DNA from: Burkholderia sp. NRF60-BP8
Lineage (GTDB): Bacteria; Pseudomonadota; Gammaproteobacteria; Burkholderiales; Burkholderiaceae
DNA: 64,000 nucleotides
Assembly (NCBI RefSeq): GCF_001522585.2
Contig: NZ_CP013372.1
Span: 1,674,001 to 1,738,000, forward strand
Reading direction: 5' to 3'
The notes under the pieces were generated by a model, which saw nothing but the letters and a program-made list of their open reading frames with translations, had not been told where the DNA came from and made no database searches. Of this stretch, positions 1 through 8,141 are shown piece after piece. Positions within the stretch are counted from its first letter, which is position 1, and each line of letters begins with the position of its first letter. The position numbers and the translations under genes are program-made.

Positions 1-199
1 GCAATACCCTGCCTTGCGCCACGACAAATTTGAGATAAATTGATTGAAGGACTACGCCGTCGTTTGCGTATTCCCGTTATTTCCGGATTTTCGCTCAAGA
101 GGTTCGATGAAGTTGCCGTTTACGCATTCAGCACCGCAGCGTTGACGGACTGCCATTCGAGCGGCCCCGCTGCGACGCGCTTCTTCTCTGGAGCCTGTC

Positions 200-535
200 A
201 TGAAGCATCGCCTGTTCGCCGCCTCGTTCGCCCTGGCTGCCTCGCTTCTGGCCACGTCCTCTTCATTTGCCGCCGGCACGTCCGGCATCATCTACTTCAC
301 CGGCATGATCGTCGAGCCTCCGTGCTCGTTCGCGCTCGACGCGGCCGGCACCGCGCCCGCGCGCGTGCGCGCCGACTGCCCGCGCCCCGCGACCGGGCAG
401 ATCGCGTTCGTCGATGCGGCGAGCATGCAGGCCGTGAAGACCACGACCTTCACCCAGGCTTCTCGCGCAATCGTTTTACCGAATCGTCCGGGCAACGACC
501 ACACGCCGATGATCGCCGTCGTCACGTATCAGTAA
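200..535 (+). CDS. small exported fimbrial-like protein
   Basis: A predicted exported protein of 111 residues. Residues 1-25 form a signal peptide ending SFAA. The mature N-terminus (G-I-I-Y-F-T-G-x-I-V-E-x-x-C) resembles the start of type 1-like fimbrial subunits. Cys42 and Cys60 could form the usual disulfide, and the protein ends V-V-T-Y-Q, like the tyrosine-bearing last strand of such subunits. It is clearly shorter than normal pilins (150-180 residues), and no chaperone or usher gene is nearby. The start has a GGAG seven bases upstream. It could be a reduced pilin-fold protein or an unrelated small periplasmic protein; the function is not established. Confidence 0.7.
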   Translation: MKHRLFAASFALAASLLATSSSFAAGTSGIIYFTGMIVEPPCSFALDAAGTAPARVRADCPRPATGQIAFVDAASMQAVKTTTFTQASRAIVLPNRPGNDHTPMIAVVTYQ

Positions 536-599
536 CGCCCGGCGCCGGTGCGGCATGCAAGAGGTTCCGCGCGTCCGGTTCGCGCCGTGAAATCGCCCG

Positions 600-1472
600 T
601 CAGTCGCGATGGCAGGCGATCCAGTCGCTGAACGCGCGGATCTTCTGCTGGCTGCCGAGGTTCTCCGGATAGACGAAGTAGTAGCGTGCGCCGGTTTCGA
701 GCACGATGTCGAACGGCCGTTCGAGCCGGCGCGCGCTGACGTCGTCGTCGACGAGCGTCACGTCGCCGATCGCGACGCCGAAGCCCTGCATCGCCGCGTT
801 CGTCGCGAGATCGAGCGTGTCGAACGTCGGCCCGCGCGCGGGATCCACACGACGCTCGCCCGCATGCTCGAGCCATGCGCGCCAGTCGCGATGGTCGCGC
901 GTCGGATGCAGCAGCGTATGGCGCGCGAGATCGCCGGTTGCGTCGAGCGGCGACGCCTGCCGCAGTTCGGGCGCACATACGGGTGTCAGCCGTTCGTCGA
1001 ACAGCGGCAGCGCGACGACGCCCGGACCCGGCGACATCCCGTAGACGATCGCCGCATCGAACGGCTCGCTCGAAAAATCGACGACGTGCTGCCACGCGGT
1101 CGTGATCTGCACGTGGAGATCGGGATGCTCGCCCTGAAAGCGCATGATGCGCGGCAGCATCCAGCGGATCACGCAGGTCGGCACCTTCAGCGCGAGATCG
1201 GTGCGTTGCCGCGTGAGCTTCATCGAGATGTCCTCGATGCGCGCGAAGCTTTCGTCGACCACCGGCAACAACTGCTCGCCCTCGGCCGTCAGCGTGAGGC
1301 CCTTCGCATGCCGCTTGAACAGCGGAAAACCGTAATGCGCCTCGAGCGTCTGGATCTGCCGGCTCACGGCGCCCTGCGTGAGACACAGCTGCTCGGCCGC
1401 ACGCGTGAAGCTGCGGTGGCGAGCCACCGTCGAGAAGATCTGCAGCGCGTGCAGGGGCGGAAGTCGGCGCAT
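600..1472 (-). CDS. LysR-family transcriptional regulator (GcvA/AmpR-like)
   Basis: A DNA-binding regulator of 290 residues. The N-terminal winged helix-turn-helix covers about residues 5-65 (SFTRAAEQLCLTQGAVSRQI). The rest is the periplasmic-binding-like effector domain. The HTH and linker look like the GcvA/AmpR branch. It lies 116 bp downstream of the beta-lactamase-like gene on the same strand, not divergent from it as ampR/penR genes usually are, so I do not call it penR. The ATG at 1472 matches the usual LysR N-terminus (M-R-R-L-P-P-L-H-A-L-Q). The target is unknown; the gene may read through from the nlpD/beta-lactamase-like transcript. Confidence 0.9.
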   Translation of the reverse strand: MRRLPPLHALQIFSTVARHRSFTRAAEQLCLTQGAVSRQIQTLEAHYGFPLFKRHAKGLTLTAEGEQLLPVVDESFARIEDISMKLTRQRTDLALKVPTCVIRWMLPRIMRFQGEHPDLHVQITTAWQHVVDFSSEPFDAAIVYGMSPGPGVVALPLFDERLTPVCAPELRQASPLDATGDLARHTLLHPTRDHRDWRAWLEHAGERRVDPARGPTFDTLDLATNAAMQGFGVAIGDVTLVDDDVSARRLERPFDIVLETGARYYFVYPENLGSQQKIRAFSDWIACHRD

Positions 1473-1588
1473 GGCGAACGGGAAACAGGAAACGGCGAGG
1501 AAACGGCACGGAAGGACCGCGCGTCGAGCCGACGCGCGCTGTTCGACACGATAAGCCAAACGCCGGCTTTGCGCGAGACGCTGAATGC

Positions 1589-2488
1589 TCAGGCCGTCGC
1601 GGTCAGCGCGCCCGCCGCGATGCGCGCCGCCGCTGCGACGACATCCGCGCGCGCGGCGGCGGCAGCCTCCGGCTGCGTGAACGACACGGCCATCACGATC
1701 GGTGCGCGCGACGGCGGCCACAGCACCGCGACGTCCGTCGTCGTGCCGAAGCCGCCGTTGCCGGCCTTGTCGGCCACGCGCCAGCCGGGCGGCACGCCCG
1801 CCGCGATGCCGGTCGCCCCGCGTGCGCCGCCGACCATCCATTCCGTCAGTTGCGCGCGCTGCGGCTCGCGCAGCGCGTCGCCGAGCAGCAACCGCTGCAG
1901 CGTGTCGACCATCGCGACCGGCGTCGACGTGTCGCGCTCGTCGCCGGGCGTCGCCTGGTTCAGTTCGGGTTCCCAGTGATCGAGGCGGAAGGTCGTGTCG
2001 CCGCTTTCGCGCGCGAACGCGGTGACGGCCTGCGGGCCGCCGAGCACGCCCATCAGCAGGTTGCCCGCGCTCTTGTCGCCCGACTGCAGCATCGCCGCGC
2101 ACAGCTGCGCGATCGTCATGCCGGTGTCGACGTGGCTTTCCGTAATCGGCGAGCCGGACACGATTTCATAGCGGCGGTACAGGATGCGGCGCGGCAGCAG
2201 CGATGCGTCGAGCGAGCCGCGCGCGAGCATCGCGGCGGCCGCCATGACCGCATACGTGCCGCACAGCGGGAAGCGCTCGCGCGCATGGTGCGCGATGCGC
2301 ACGCCGTTCGACGTATCGAGCGCGGCGACGCCGAGCCGCCCGTTCGATGCTTTTTCGAGCGCGGCGAGTTCGGCTTGTGCGGTGCGTGCGCGCCCCTGGT
2401 CGGCGACCGGCGCGGACGTGCACGCGGCAACGAACGGCGCGGCAACGGCGGCGAGCAACAGCGAGCGGCGTGTCGGAGAGTGTTCCAT
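1589..2488 (-). CDS. class A beta-lactamase-like Tat lipoprotein with degenerate active site
   Basis: A 299-residue homologue of Burkholderia PenA, colinear with it as far as I can align by eye. Residues 1-23 hold a twin-arginine signal (R7-R8-S) and a lipobox ending at Cys23, as in the PenA lipoproteins. Own numbering minus 7 gives Ambler numbering. The catalytic Ser70 is Gly77 and Lys73 is Ala80 (C-G-T-Y-A). The S-D-N triad is G137-D138-K139, and K-T-G is K241-A242-G243. Glu166 (E173) and Asn170 (N177) are kept. The frame is fully open, so this reads as a pseudoenzyme, not a decayed gene. It follows the NlpD-like gene, the order known for nlpD1-penA in B. pseudomallei. A role in binding peptidoglycan or in regulation is only a guess. 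Confidence 0.9.
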   Translation of the reverse strand: MEHSPTRRSLLLAAVAAPFVAACTSAPVADQGRARTAQAELAALEKASNGRLGVAALDTSNGVRIAHHARERFPLCGTYAVMAAAAMLARGSLDASLLPRRILYRRYEIVSGSPITESHVDTGMTIAQLCAAMLQSGDKSAGNLLMGVLGGPQAVTAFARESGDTTFRLDHWEPELNQATPGDERDTSTPVAMVDTLQRLLLGDALREPQRAQLTEWMVGGARGATGIAAGVPPGWRVADKAGNGGFGTTTDVAVLWPPSRAPIVMAVSFTQPEAAAAARADVVAAAARIAAGALTATA

Positions 2489-2699
2489 GAATGAGGTCTG
2501 TTCTGTCGGAAACGATGGCTCGAAGCAACGCGGCCGCGCGTCGGCGACGCGCGACCGTTCACGCCGACGGGCGGCCCGCGACGGCATTCGCCGCGCATCC
2601 CCGAAAGACACCCGTCGGCCCCGCGCGAAGGCGGGATTCGCATGAACAGACCCTAGCGTAGCAGCGACCGCCGTCGCGTTCCAGCGAAACGGCCGCGCG

Positions 2700-3557
2700 T
2701 CACCCTTGCGACGAAGGCAGATACGGCATCGGATTCACCGGCTTGCCGTCGCGTCGCACCTCGAACAGCAGCGCGACGCGCGAGTTGTCGAGATCGCCCA
2801 TCTCGGCGATCGCATCGCCCTGATGCACGATGTCGCCGGTCTTCACGAGCAGCTTGCGGTTGTGCGCATAGGCAGTCAGAAAATCGGCGTTGTGCTGGAC
2901 GATGATCAGGCTGCCGTAATCGTTCAGGCCGGTGCCCGCATACATCACGCGGCCGTCGGCCGCGGCGCGAACCGGGTCGCCCGGCCGGCCGGCGATCTGG
3001 ATGCCGCGGTTCTGCCCGGGCCGGAACCCGTCGACGACCTTGCCGGTCGCGGGCCACTTGAGCGCGACGCGGCCCGCATGACGCCTGGTTTCCTTGACGA
3101 CCTCGCGATCGCTCGCGGTCGACGCGGCGGCTTGCGAATTGGCCTGCGCGGTTGCCTGGTTACCCACCGCGCCATTGCTCGCCACGGCTTGCGTGTCCGC
3201 CGCGCGCGCCGGCGGCAGCGGCTGCTGCTTGACGATGCGCAGCACCTGCCCCATGCGCAGCCTGCCGTTGGCGGTCAGCTTGTTCCAGGTGCGCAAGTCG
3301 GCCACGCTGCAATCGTTGGCGGATGCGATGCCCGTCAGCGTGTCGCCGCGTTTCACGACGTACTTTTGCGCGACGAGAATCGGCGCAGGCGGCATCGCGG
3401 CGGCCGACGGAGCGACGGGCGGGCTCGAATCGGAAGGCTGCCCCGCCAGCGTGTCGCTCGGCGGAACGGACTGGGGACTTGCACAACCGGCCATCACGAG
3501 CACGGCGGCCAGGCCCGACAGCCACGCCGCCTTGCGGTGAATCTCGCGCGTTTTCAT
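2700..3557 (-). CDS. nlpD: NlpD-like LysM/M23 lipoprotein, amidase activator
   Basis: A 285-residue outer-membrane lipoprotein with a lipobox at Cys25. A LysM peptidoglycan-binding module lies near residues 85-135 (YVVKRGDTLTGIA). An Ala/Gln-rich linker follows, and a LytM/M23 domain fills the C-terminal 130 residues. The zinc-ligand positions are lost (N-R-G-I for H-x-G-I, L-L-F for L-H-F), as in E. coli NlpD, which activates the amidase AmiC instead of cutting peptidoglycan. It is the first gene of a minus-strand group with the beta-lactamase-like gene 211 bp downstream, matching nlpD1-penA of B. pseudomallei. The start at 3557 puts the signal peptide at the N-terminus. Confidence 0.9.
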   Translation of the reverse strand: MKTREIHRKAAWLSGLAAVLVMAGCASPQSVPPSDTLAGQPSDSSPPVAPSAAAMPPAPILVAQKYVVKRGDTLTGIASANDCSVADLRTWNKLTANGRLRMGQVLRIVKQQPLPPARAADTQAVASNGAVGNQATAQANSQAAASTASDREVVKETRRHAGRVALKWPATGKVVDGFRPGQNRGIQIAGRPGDPVRAAADGRVMYAGTGLNDYGSLIIVQHNADFLTAYAHNRKLLVKTGDIVHQGDAIAEMGDLDNSRVALLFEVRRDGKPVNPMPYLPSSQG

Positions 3558-3793
3558 GGACGATCCGACTCCGGTTTGACAATCTTTCAAGCATCTCAAA
3601 AACGGAACGGCCGACGTGTAACCGGATGCAAACAATGATGACAAACGATCACGGACCGGATGCAGGCCGGCATTCGCTACCGGTAATACGGTCCGATCCG
3701 GAAAAACTTGATGGTCTTTTCGCAGAAAAACGGAAGAATTTTCGTTGCCGAAAACTATGGCCGGGATGTTTCAATAGGCGCAAGCCACGCCAT

Positions 3794-3904
3794 TCATCGC
3801 AACCATGCGACGAATTCGGCGCCGGCCCATGCGACGCCGATGCACAGGAACAGCAGATGCAGCGCGATCTTGAACGACACGCCCCAGGACGAATCGATCT
3901 GCAT
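3794..3904 (-). CDS. small single-pass membrane protein, 36 residues
   Basis: A short reading frame of 36 codons that encodes a polar N-terminus (M-Q-I-D-S-S-W) followed by one hydrophobic helix of about 22 residues (from A-L-H-L-L-F to F-V-A-W-L), ending in Arg. A strong Shine-Dalgarno sequence (GAGGGAG) sits six bases before the ATG at 3904, which is the main reason to accept it. It lies alone between the divergent nlpD-like and LysR genes. I do not recognise the family. Sequence alone cannot show that it is translated. Confidence 0.5.
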   Translation of the reverse strand: MQIDSSWGVSFKIALHLLFLCIGVAWAGAEFVAWLR

Positions 3905-3979
3905 GACGGGCTCCCTCGATTGATGTGCGTCCATCATCGGCCATCGATCGCGCCCCGAAAATGCGGAAGCGGCGAACCG

Positions 3980-4002
3980 GGTCTCAGGCTGCCCCTGAGA
4001 CC
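3980..4002. repeat. perfect inverted repeat upstream of LysR gene
   Basis: GGTCTCAGG, a 5-base spacer (CTGCC), then CCTGAGACC: 9-bp perfect arms. It ends 54 bases before the start of the LysR gene at 4057 and lacks a T-run, so an operator (perhaps for autoregulation) is more likely than a terminator. Confidence 0.5.
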
Positions 4003-4056
4003 GGCACGGCGGTTCCTGCTAACTTATCGGCCATTCTCTCCATCGCTTCGCCCATC

Positions 4057-4953
4057 ATGCGCTTCGACCTGACCGACCTGCGGCTTTTCCTGAACATCTG
4101 CGAAGCCGGCACGATCACGAGCGGCGCCGAACGCACGCACATCACGCTGCAGGCGGCGAGCGAACGCATTCGCGGGATGGAGGACGAACTCGGCGTGCCG
4201 CTGCTGCACCGGACCAAGTCGGGCGCGCAGGCGACCGATGCGGGCCGCGCGCTCGAACATCACGCACGCACCGTGCTGCAGCAGATCGATCACATGCGCG
4301 GCGAACTGCAGCAATACGGCCAGGGGCTGCGCGGCCATATCCGGCTGCTGTGCAACACCGCGTCGCTGAGCGAATACTTGCCGGACGCACTGGCCGAGTA
4401 CCTGCCGCATCACCCCAGGCTGTCGATCAGCGTCGAGGAACGCTCGAGCCAGGAGATCGTGCATGCGATCCGCAACAAGACGGCCGAGGTCGGCATCGTC
4501 GCCGATTCGGTCGGGCTCGGCGGGCTCGAACAGAAGCCGTTCCGCGAAGACTGGCTGATCGCCGTCGTGCCGGCCGCGCATCCGCTCGCGTCGCGCGACA
4601 AGGTCGCGTTCGACGACATCGCCGGCGAAGACTTCATCGGCCTCACCGACGGGAGCGCGCTGCAAGTGCATCTGGCCGACCAGGCACGCGCGCTCGGCAA
4701 ACGGATCCGCTATCGCGTGCAGTTGAAGAGCTTCGACGCGATCTGCCGCGTGATCGCGAGCGGCGTGGGGATCGGCATCGTGTCGCGGCACGCGGCCGAG
4801 CGCGCGATGCAGACGATGGATGTGCGGCTCGTCGAACTGTCCGATCCGTGGAGCCATCGGAAACTGACGCTCTGCGCGCGGTCGTTCGATGCGCTGCCGA
4901 AGTACACGCGCGAGTTCGTCACATTCCTGTCGGGCGACGCACCGCCGCCGTAA
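4057..4953 (+). CDS. LysR-family transcriptional regulator
   Basis: A 298-residue LysR protein. The HTH is in residues 5-62 (M-R-F-D-L-T-D-L-R-L-F-L-N-I-C-E-A-G start; TLQAASERI recognition region). The effector-binding domain follows at about 90-290. The ATG at 4057 fits the family N-terminus; the upstream in-frame stretch has no family character. A SnoaL-like gene follows 45 bp downstream on the same strand and is probably cotranscribed. A 9-bp inverted repeat lies just upstream of the start. The ligand and target are unknown. Confidence 0.92.
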   Translation: MRFDLTDLRLFLNICEAGTITSGAERTHITLQAASERIRGMEDELGVPLLHRTKSGAQATDAGRALEHHARTVLQQIDHMRGELQQYGQGLRGHIRLLCNTASLSEYLPDALAEYLPHHPRLSISVEERSSQEIVHAIRNKTAEVGIVADSVGLGGLEQKPFREDWLIAVVPAAHPLASRDKVAFDDIAGEDFIGLTDGSALQVHLADQARALGKRIRYRVQLKSFDAICRVIASGVGIGIVSRHAAERAMQTMDVRLVELSDPWSHRKLTLCARSFDALPKYTREFVTFLSGDAPPP

Positions 4954-4998
4954 CGCGCGCCGCCTCGATTCGCCCCATCGACATACGGAGACAAGGCC

Positions 4999-5385
4999 AT
5001 GACCGATATCGATCTCGCAACCCGCTATCGTGCGTATATCGACTGCCTGAACCGGCAGGACTGGGCGGCGCTCGGCGAGTACGTGTCCGACGACGTGATC
5101 CACAACGACCGGCCGCTGGGCCTCGCCGGTTACCGCGCGATGCTGGAGCAGGACTTCCGCGACATTCCCGATCTCCGTTTCGAGATCCGGTTGCTCGCGT
5201 GCGACCCGCCGCACGTCGCGTGCCGCCTGCGCTTCGCGTGTTCGCCGAAAGGGACGTTCATGGGCCTCGCCGTCGACGGCCGCAAGGTCACGTTCGCCGA
5301 GAACGTGTTCTACGAGTTTCACGAAGGCAAGATCCGCCAGGTGTGGTCGGTGATCGACAAGGCGGCGATCGAAAAGCAGCTTTGA
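4999..5385 (+). CDS. SnoaL-like / NTF2-fold ester cyclase family protein
   Basis: A 128-residue protein with the NTF2-like cone fold typical of SnoaL-type polyketide or ester cyclases. It opens with a helix and W-A-A-L-G-E-Y-V-S-D-D-V, then the family pattern D-F-R-D-I-P-D-L-R-F-E-I, and ends with strands (E-N-V-F-Y-E-F, G-K-I-R-Q-V-W-S-V-I-D). Family members act on small ketones or esters, but many have no known substrate and none can be assigned here. A GGAGA stands seven bases before the start. It follows the LysR gene at short distance, so that regulator may control it. Confidence 0.85.
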   Translation: MTDIDLATRYRAYIDCLNRQDWAALGEYVSDDVIHNDRPLGLAGYRAMLEQDFRDIPDLRFEIRLLACDPPHVACRLRFACSPKGTFMGLAVDGRKVTFAENVFYEFHEGKIRQVWSVIDKAAIEKQL

Positions 5386-5697
5386 ACCTCGTCGAAGCGG
5401 GGGCGTCGCCCGCGGCGGCCGCGGCGGCCGGTGGGCAGCGGCGGCTCAATGCATTTCGATTCTTATGGATAACGTTTTCTCTCGTCATCCATCGAGAACC
5501 CGTTTCCATGCGATGCGCCCTTGCGCCGCTGTAAAGCCGCTCCCTCCCGCGCGACGAACACTCGATCGTCAAGAAAAGCCCCGACGATTCCGTCGTAATC
5601 CTCATTCCATTTCGCCGCCTCCGCTCCCGCCATTCGGGTTTCTACCGGCGTCTCCGATGTGAAAGTTGATTGACATCGCGCAGATCGATGCCTAAAT
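5386..5697. other. intergenic region with degenerate AACGTT site
   Basis: No convincing gene. Around 5467-5481 there is an imperfect copy (GGATAACGTTTTCTC) of the perfect palindrome at 5698-5715. It could be a weak second operator about 230 bp upstream of the first. Nothing else is recognised. Confidence 0.35.
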
Positions 5698-5715
5698 TTG
5701 GAAAACGTTTTCCAA
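5698..5715. promoter_or_regulatory. perfect LacI/GalR-type operator palindrome
   Basis: TTGGAAAACGTTTTCCAA is an 18-bp perfect palindrome with the central CG typical of LacI/GalR-family operators. It lies 180 bases upstream of the lipoprotein gene at 5895 and downstream of no gene on that strand. No LacI-type regulator is encoded in this window. Confidence 0.6.
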
Positions 5716-5894
5716 TGCCGAAGCGCGACGCCGGTCTCGGCCCGCGCAGGGGAAACGCTTGCCCGCTCGATTTGCGATTCAGGCCGTCCGTCTTCAGGGA
5801 ACAGGGTTGCAAGGCGGAAGCCGGGTACGGGCATCGAGCGCGGCATCGGCCACACGCGCCCGTTCCTTCACCACTATTCAAAACCGGAGACACC

Positions 5895-8057
5895 ATGCAT
5901 CAGCGCAGCAGATTCGCGCTCGGCGCCGCGCTCAGCGCCCTTTCCGTCGTGCTCGTCAGCGCATGCGGCGGCAACGACGTGACCGACACGCCGCCGTCGC
6001 CCCCTTCGTCCACCCCGCCCGCGCTCGCAGCGAACTCGCTGCAGGCGCTCGTCTACGGCGCGCCCGACACCAGCGTGCCGGCCGGCACGAACGTTCCGCT
6101 CACGATGATGGGGCAGATGCGCGCACTGTTCGACCTGATCCGGAAATCGCCCGACTTCACGCAGGTCGTGATGGATCTCGGCGACGGCACGCCCGTCCAC
6201 GTGCTCGACACGAATACCGGCGACAAATTCCTGCCCGGCAAGCTCGCGCTCGGCCTGTCGTACATCCTGATCGACATGAAGTCGAAGAACGACCCGCAAT
6301 ACGCGAGCTACCTCGCGACGTACCAGACGATCACGACCGCGATGATGGCGCAGTCGGGCAGCAACTACACGTATGCGAACACGTCGTGGGGCGAGTACTA
6401 CTACCTCGTCGCGCTGAACAACCTGAAGGCGCACGGGATGCTCAACGAAGTCTTCAGCGATGCGATGCTCGCGACGCTGCAGCAGCGGCTCACCTTCTGC
6501 GACATGTTCGGCCCCGATGCGAGCGGCAAGACCACGACGTGCCCGGCCGCCGGCACGCCGATCGACATCGCGTCGCTCAACACCGCGCAGAACTACTATG
6601 CGGTGTCCTACGGCATCGCCGGGCTGCGCCAGAAGCTCGGCTGGAGCAGCCCGACGTTCGCGTCGAAGACCGATCCGGCGGTCGCGACGATGAGCGCGCG
6701 CGACGCACTGCTGTACACGCTGACGAACCACATCCGCAACGACTCGTCGGGCGGATTCTCCGACGAAGCGTCGAACACGCACACGACCTACTACGATCAG
6801 GCGCGCTTCGACCGCTACAGCACGCTGCTGATCGGCGAAGTAGTCGAGCGCACGTTCGAGATGGGCAACGAAGCGAATCTCACGCCGGAGCTGAAGGGCT
6901 ATCTGCGCAAGTCGGTCGACCTGATCCTGCCGCAACTGAACGCCGACGGCCAGGGCTTCAACTACGGCCGCTCGATCGGCCCTTACGGCGATTCCGCGTT
7001 CATGGAGGTGCTGACGGCCGCGGCCAATGCCGGCGTGCTCACCGATCGCGAGAAACAGGTTGCGTATGCATTCATCTACCAGGCCGCGCGTCGTTTCGAC
7101 ACGTACTGGTACGACCCGTCGCTGCCGACGCCGTCGGTCAACATGTGGGTCAAGGGCCGCGGCACCGACGCGTATCGCGGCAAGCCGCGCGTGATGGGCG
7201 AGAACTTCAGCCTGCTGCATCAGTACCTGTACGTGAACGCGTGGTGGAACAAGCTCGGCTTCGGCGGTCAGGCGCCGATGGCCGATGCGGACTACCGCGC
7301 GTGGCTCGACGCGCTGCCGCGCTACACGCTCACCTGGTACAACCAGCCGGGCGACGCCGCGCATCCGTACAGCGCCGCGCTGCTCACCGTGCGCGACGGC
7401 CGGCGCGTGATCAACCTGAACCTCAGCCAGGCGCCCGACTACAACTCGTACACGCCGTATTACCCGGTGCCGTTCTCCGACAAGCTGATCTACGGCACGA
7501 CCGACCTCGGCTATGCGCTGCTGCTCCCGCAGGTGACGTACAACGCGAAGACCTACATTCCCGTCACGTACTACAAGAACCTGAACGTGCAGCAAAGCAA
7601 CGGCCAGGTGATCGTGTCGTTCGATACGACGAAGTTCCGCCTCGCGTCGAAGAACGCCGCTTACACGACGGATCTCGACCTGCAGGTGCACACGGTATTG
7701 ACGTTCGCGCACGGCACGATCTCGCGCAGCGATACGCTGAGTTCGGGCACGCTCGCGGGCAACCTCGCGGTCGAAACGGACTTCACGTCGTTCGCGGATT
7801 TCGCGTCGACGCAGGCCAACGGGGACGGCGTGTCGGTGACGTATGCGAACAGCGCCGCGACCGGCTATGCGGCATCCGGGTTCGACAACTGCACGCTGTC
7901 CGCCTTCGACACGGCAAACGGCACGACGAATCCGCTGTCGACGACGCCGATCGGGCAGTTGCATTCGAACTTCGCCTGCACGACGAAGCCGTTCGCACTC
8001 GGCGCGGGCGCGACCCGCACGGTCGGATGGACGCTGAGGTACGCCGATCCGGCGTAA
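5895..8057 (+). CDS. large secreted lipoprotein, possible polysaccharide-lyase fold
   Basis: A 720-residue protein with a lipoprotein signal (lipobox ending Cys24) and a Pro/Ser-rich linker. Residues about 60-500 are helix-rich with many aromatic residues (W-G-E-Y-Y-Y; Y-Y-D-Q-A-R-F-D-R-Y; M-G-E-N-F-S-L-L-H-Q-Y-L-Y). The last 220 residues look like beta-strands. A helical barrel followed by beta-sandwich is the layout of heparinase/alginate-lyase-like enzymes, but I see no diagnostic catalytic motif, so lyase activity is only a suggestion. It is monocistronic, with GGAGA before the ATG, and lies downstream of a LacI-type operator, which would fit control by a sugar. Confidence 0.8.
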   Translation: MHQRSRFALGAALSALSVVLVSACGGNDVTDTPPSPPSSTPPALAANSLQALVYGAPDTSVPAGTNVPLTMMGQMRALFDLIRKSPDFTQVVMDLGDGTPVHVLDTNTGDKFLPGKLALGLSYILIDMKSKNDPQYASYLATYQTITTAMMAQSGSNYTYANTSWGEYYYLVALNNLKAHGMLNEVFSDAMLATLQQRLTFCDMFGPDASGKTTTCPAAGTPIDIASLNTAQNYYAVSYGIAGLRQKLGWSSPTFASKTDPAVATMSARDALLYTLTNHIRNDSSGGFSDEASNTHTTYYDQARFDRYSTLLIGEVVERTFEMGNEANLTPELKGYLRKSVDLILPQLNADGQGFNYGRSIGPYGDSAFMEVLTAAANAGVLTDREKQVAYAFIYQAARRFDTYWYDPSLPTPSVNMWVKGRGTDAYRGKPRVMGENFSLLHQYLYVNAWWNKLGFGGQAPMADADYRAWLDALPRYTLTWYNQPGDAAHPYSAALLTVRDGRRVINLNLSQAPDYNSYTPYYPVPFSDKLIYGTTDLGYALLLPQVTYNAKTYIPVTYYKNLNVQQSNGQVIVSFDTTKFRLASKNAAYTTDLDLQVHTVLTFAHGTISRSDTLSSGTLAGNLAVETDFTSFADFASTQANGDGVSVTYANSAATGYAASGFDNCTLSAFDTANGTTNPLSTTPIGQLHSNFACTTKPFALGAGATRTVGWTLRYADPA

Positions 8058-8082
8058 GCGGCGTGACCGCGATCCCGTGACC

Positions 8083-8120
8083 GATCCCCGAAGCCGGTTG
8101 CCGAAACCGGCTTCGGGATC
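8083..8120. terminator. hairpin between convergent genes
   Basis: A long inverted repeat, roughly GATCCCCGAAGCCGGTT / AAACCGGCTTCGGGATC with one bulged C, around a short loop. It lies between the lipoprotein gene and the oppositely transcribed TauE gene. There is no clear T-run, but the stem is long enough to act in both directions. Confidence 0.6.
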
Positions 8121-8141
8121 ATTCGGCGGCCGGACGCGCGT

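Noticed and set aside
600..1472. LysR gene as penR/ampR, the activator of the beta-lactamase
   Set aside because: It is downstream and on the same strand, not divergent, and the beta-lactamase homologue is itself catalytically degenerate. Similarity to the AmpR/GcvA branch alone does not justify the name.
5874..7964. Minus-strand open frame of nearly 700 codons opposite the large lipoprotein
   Set aside because: It is an Arg/His-rich shadow of a GC-rich gene, with no domain, signal or ribosome site. The plus-strand protein has a clear lipoprotein signal.
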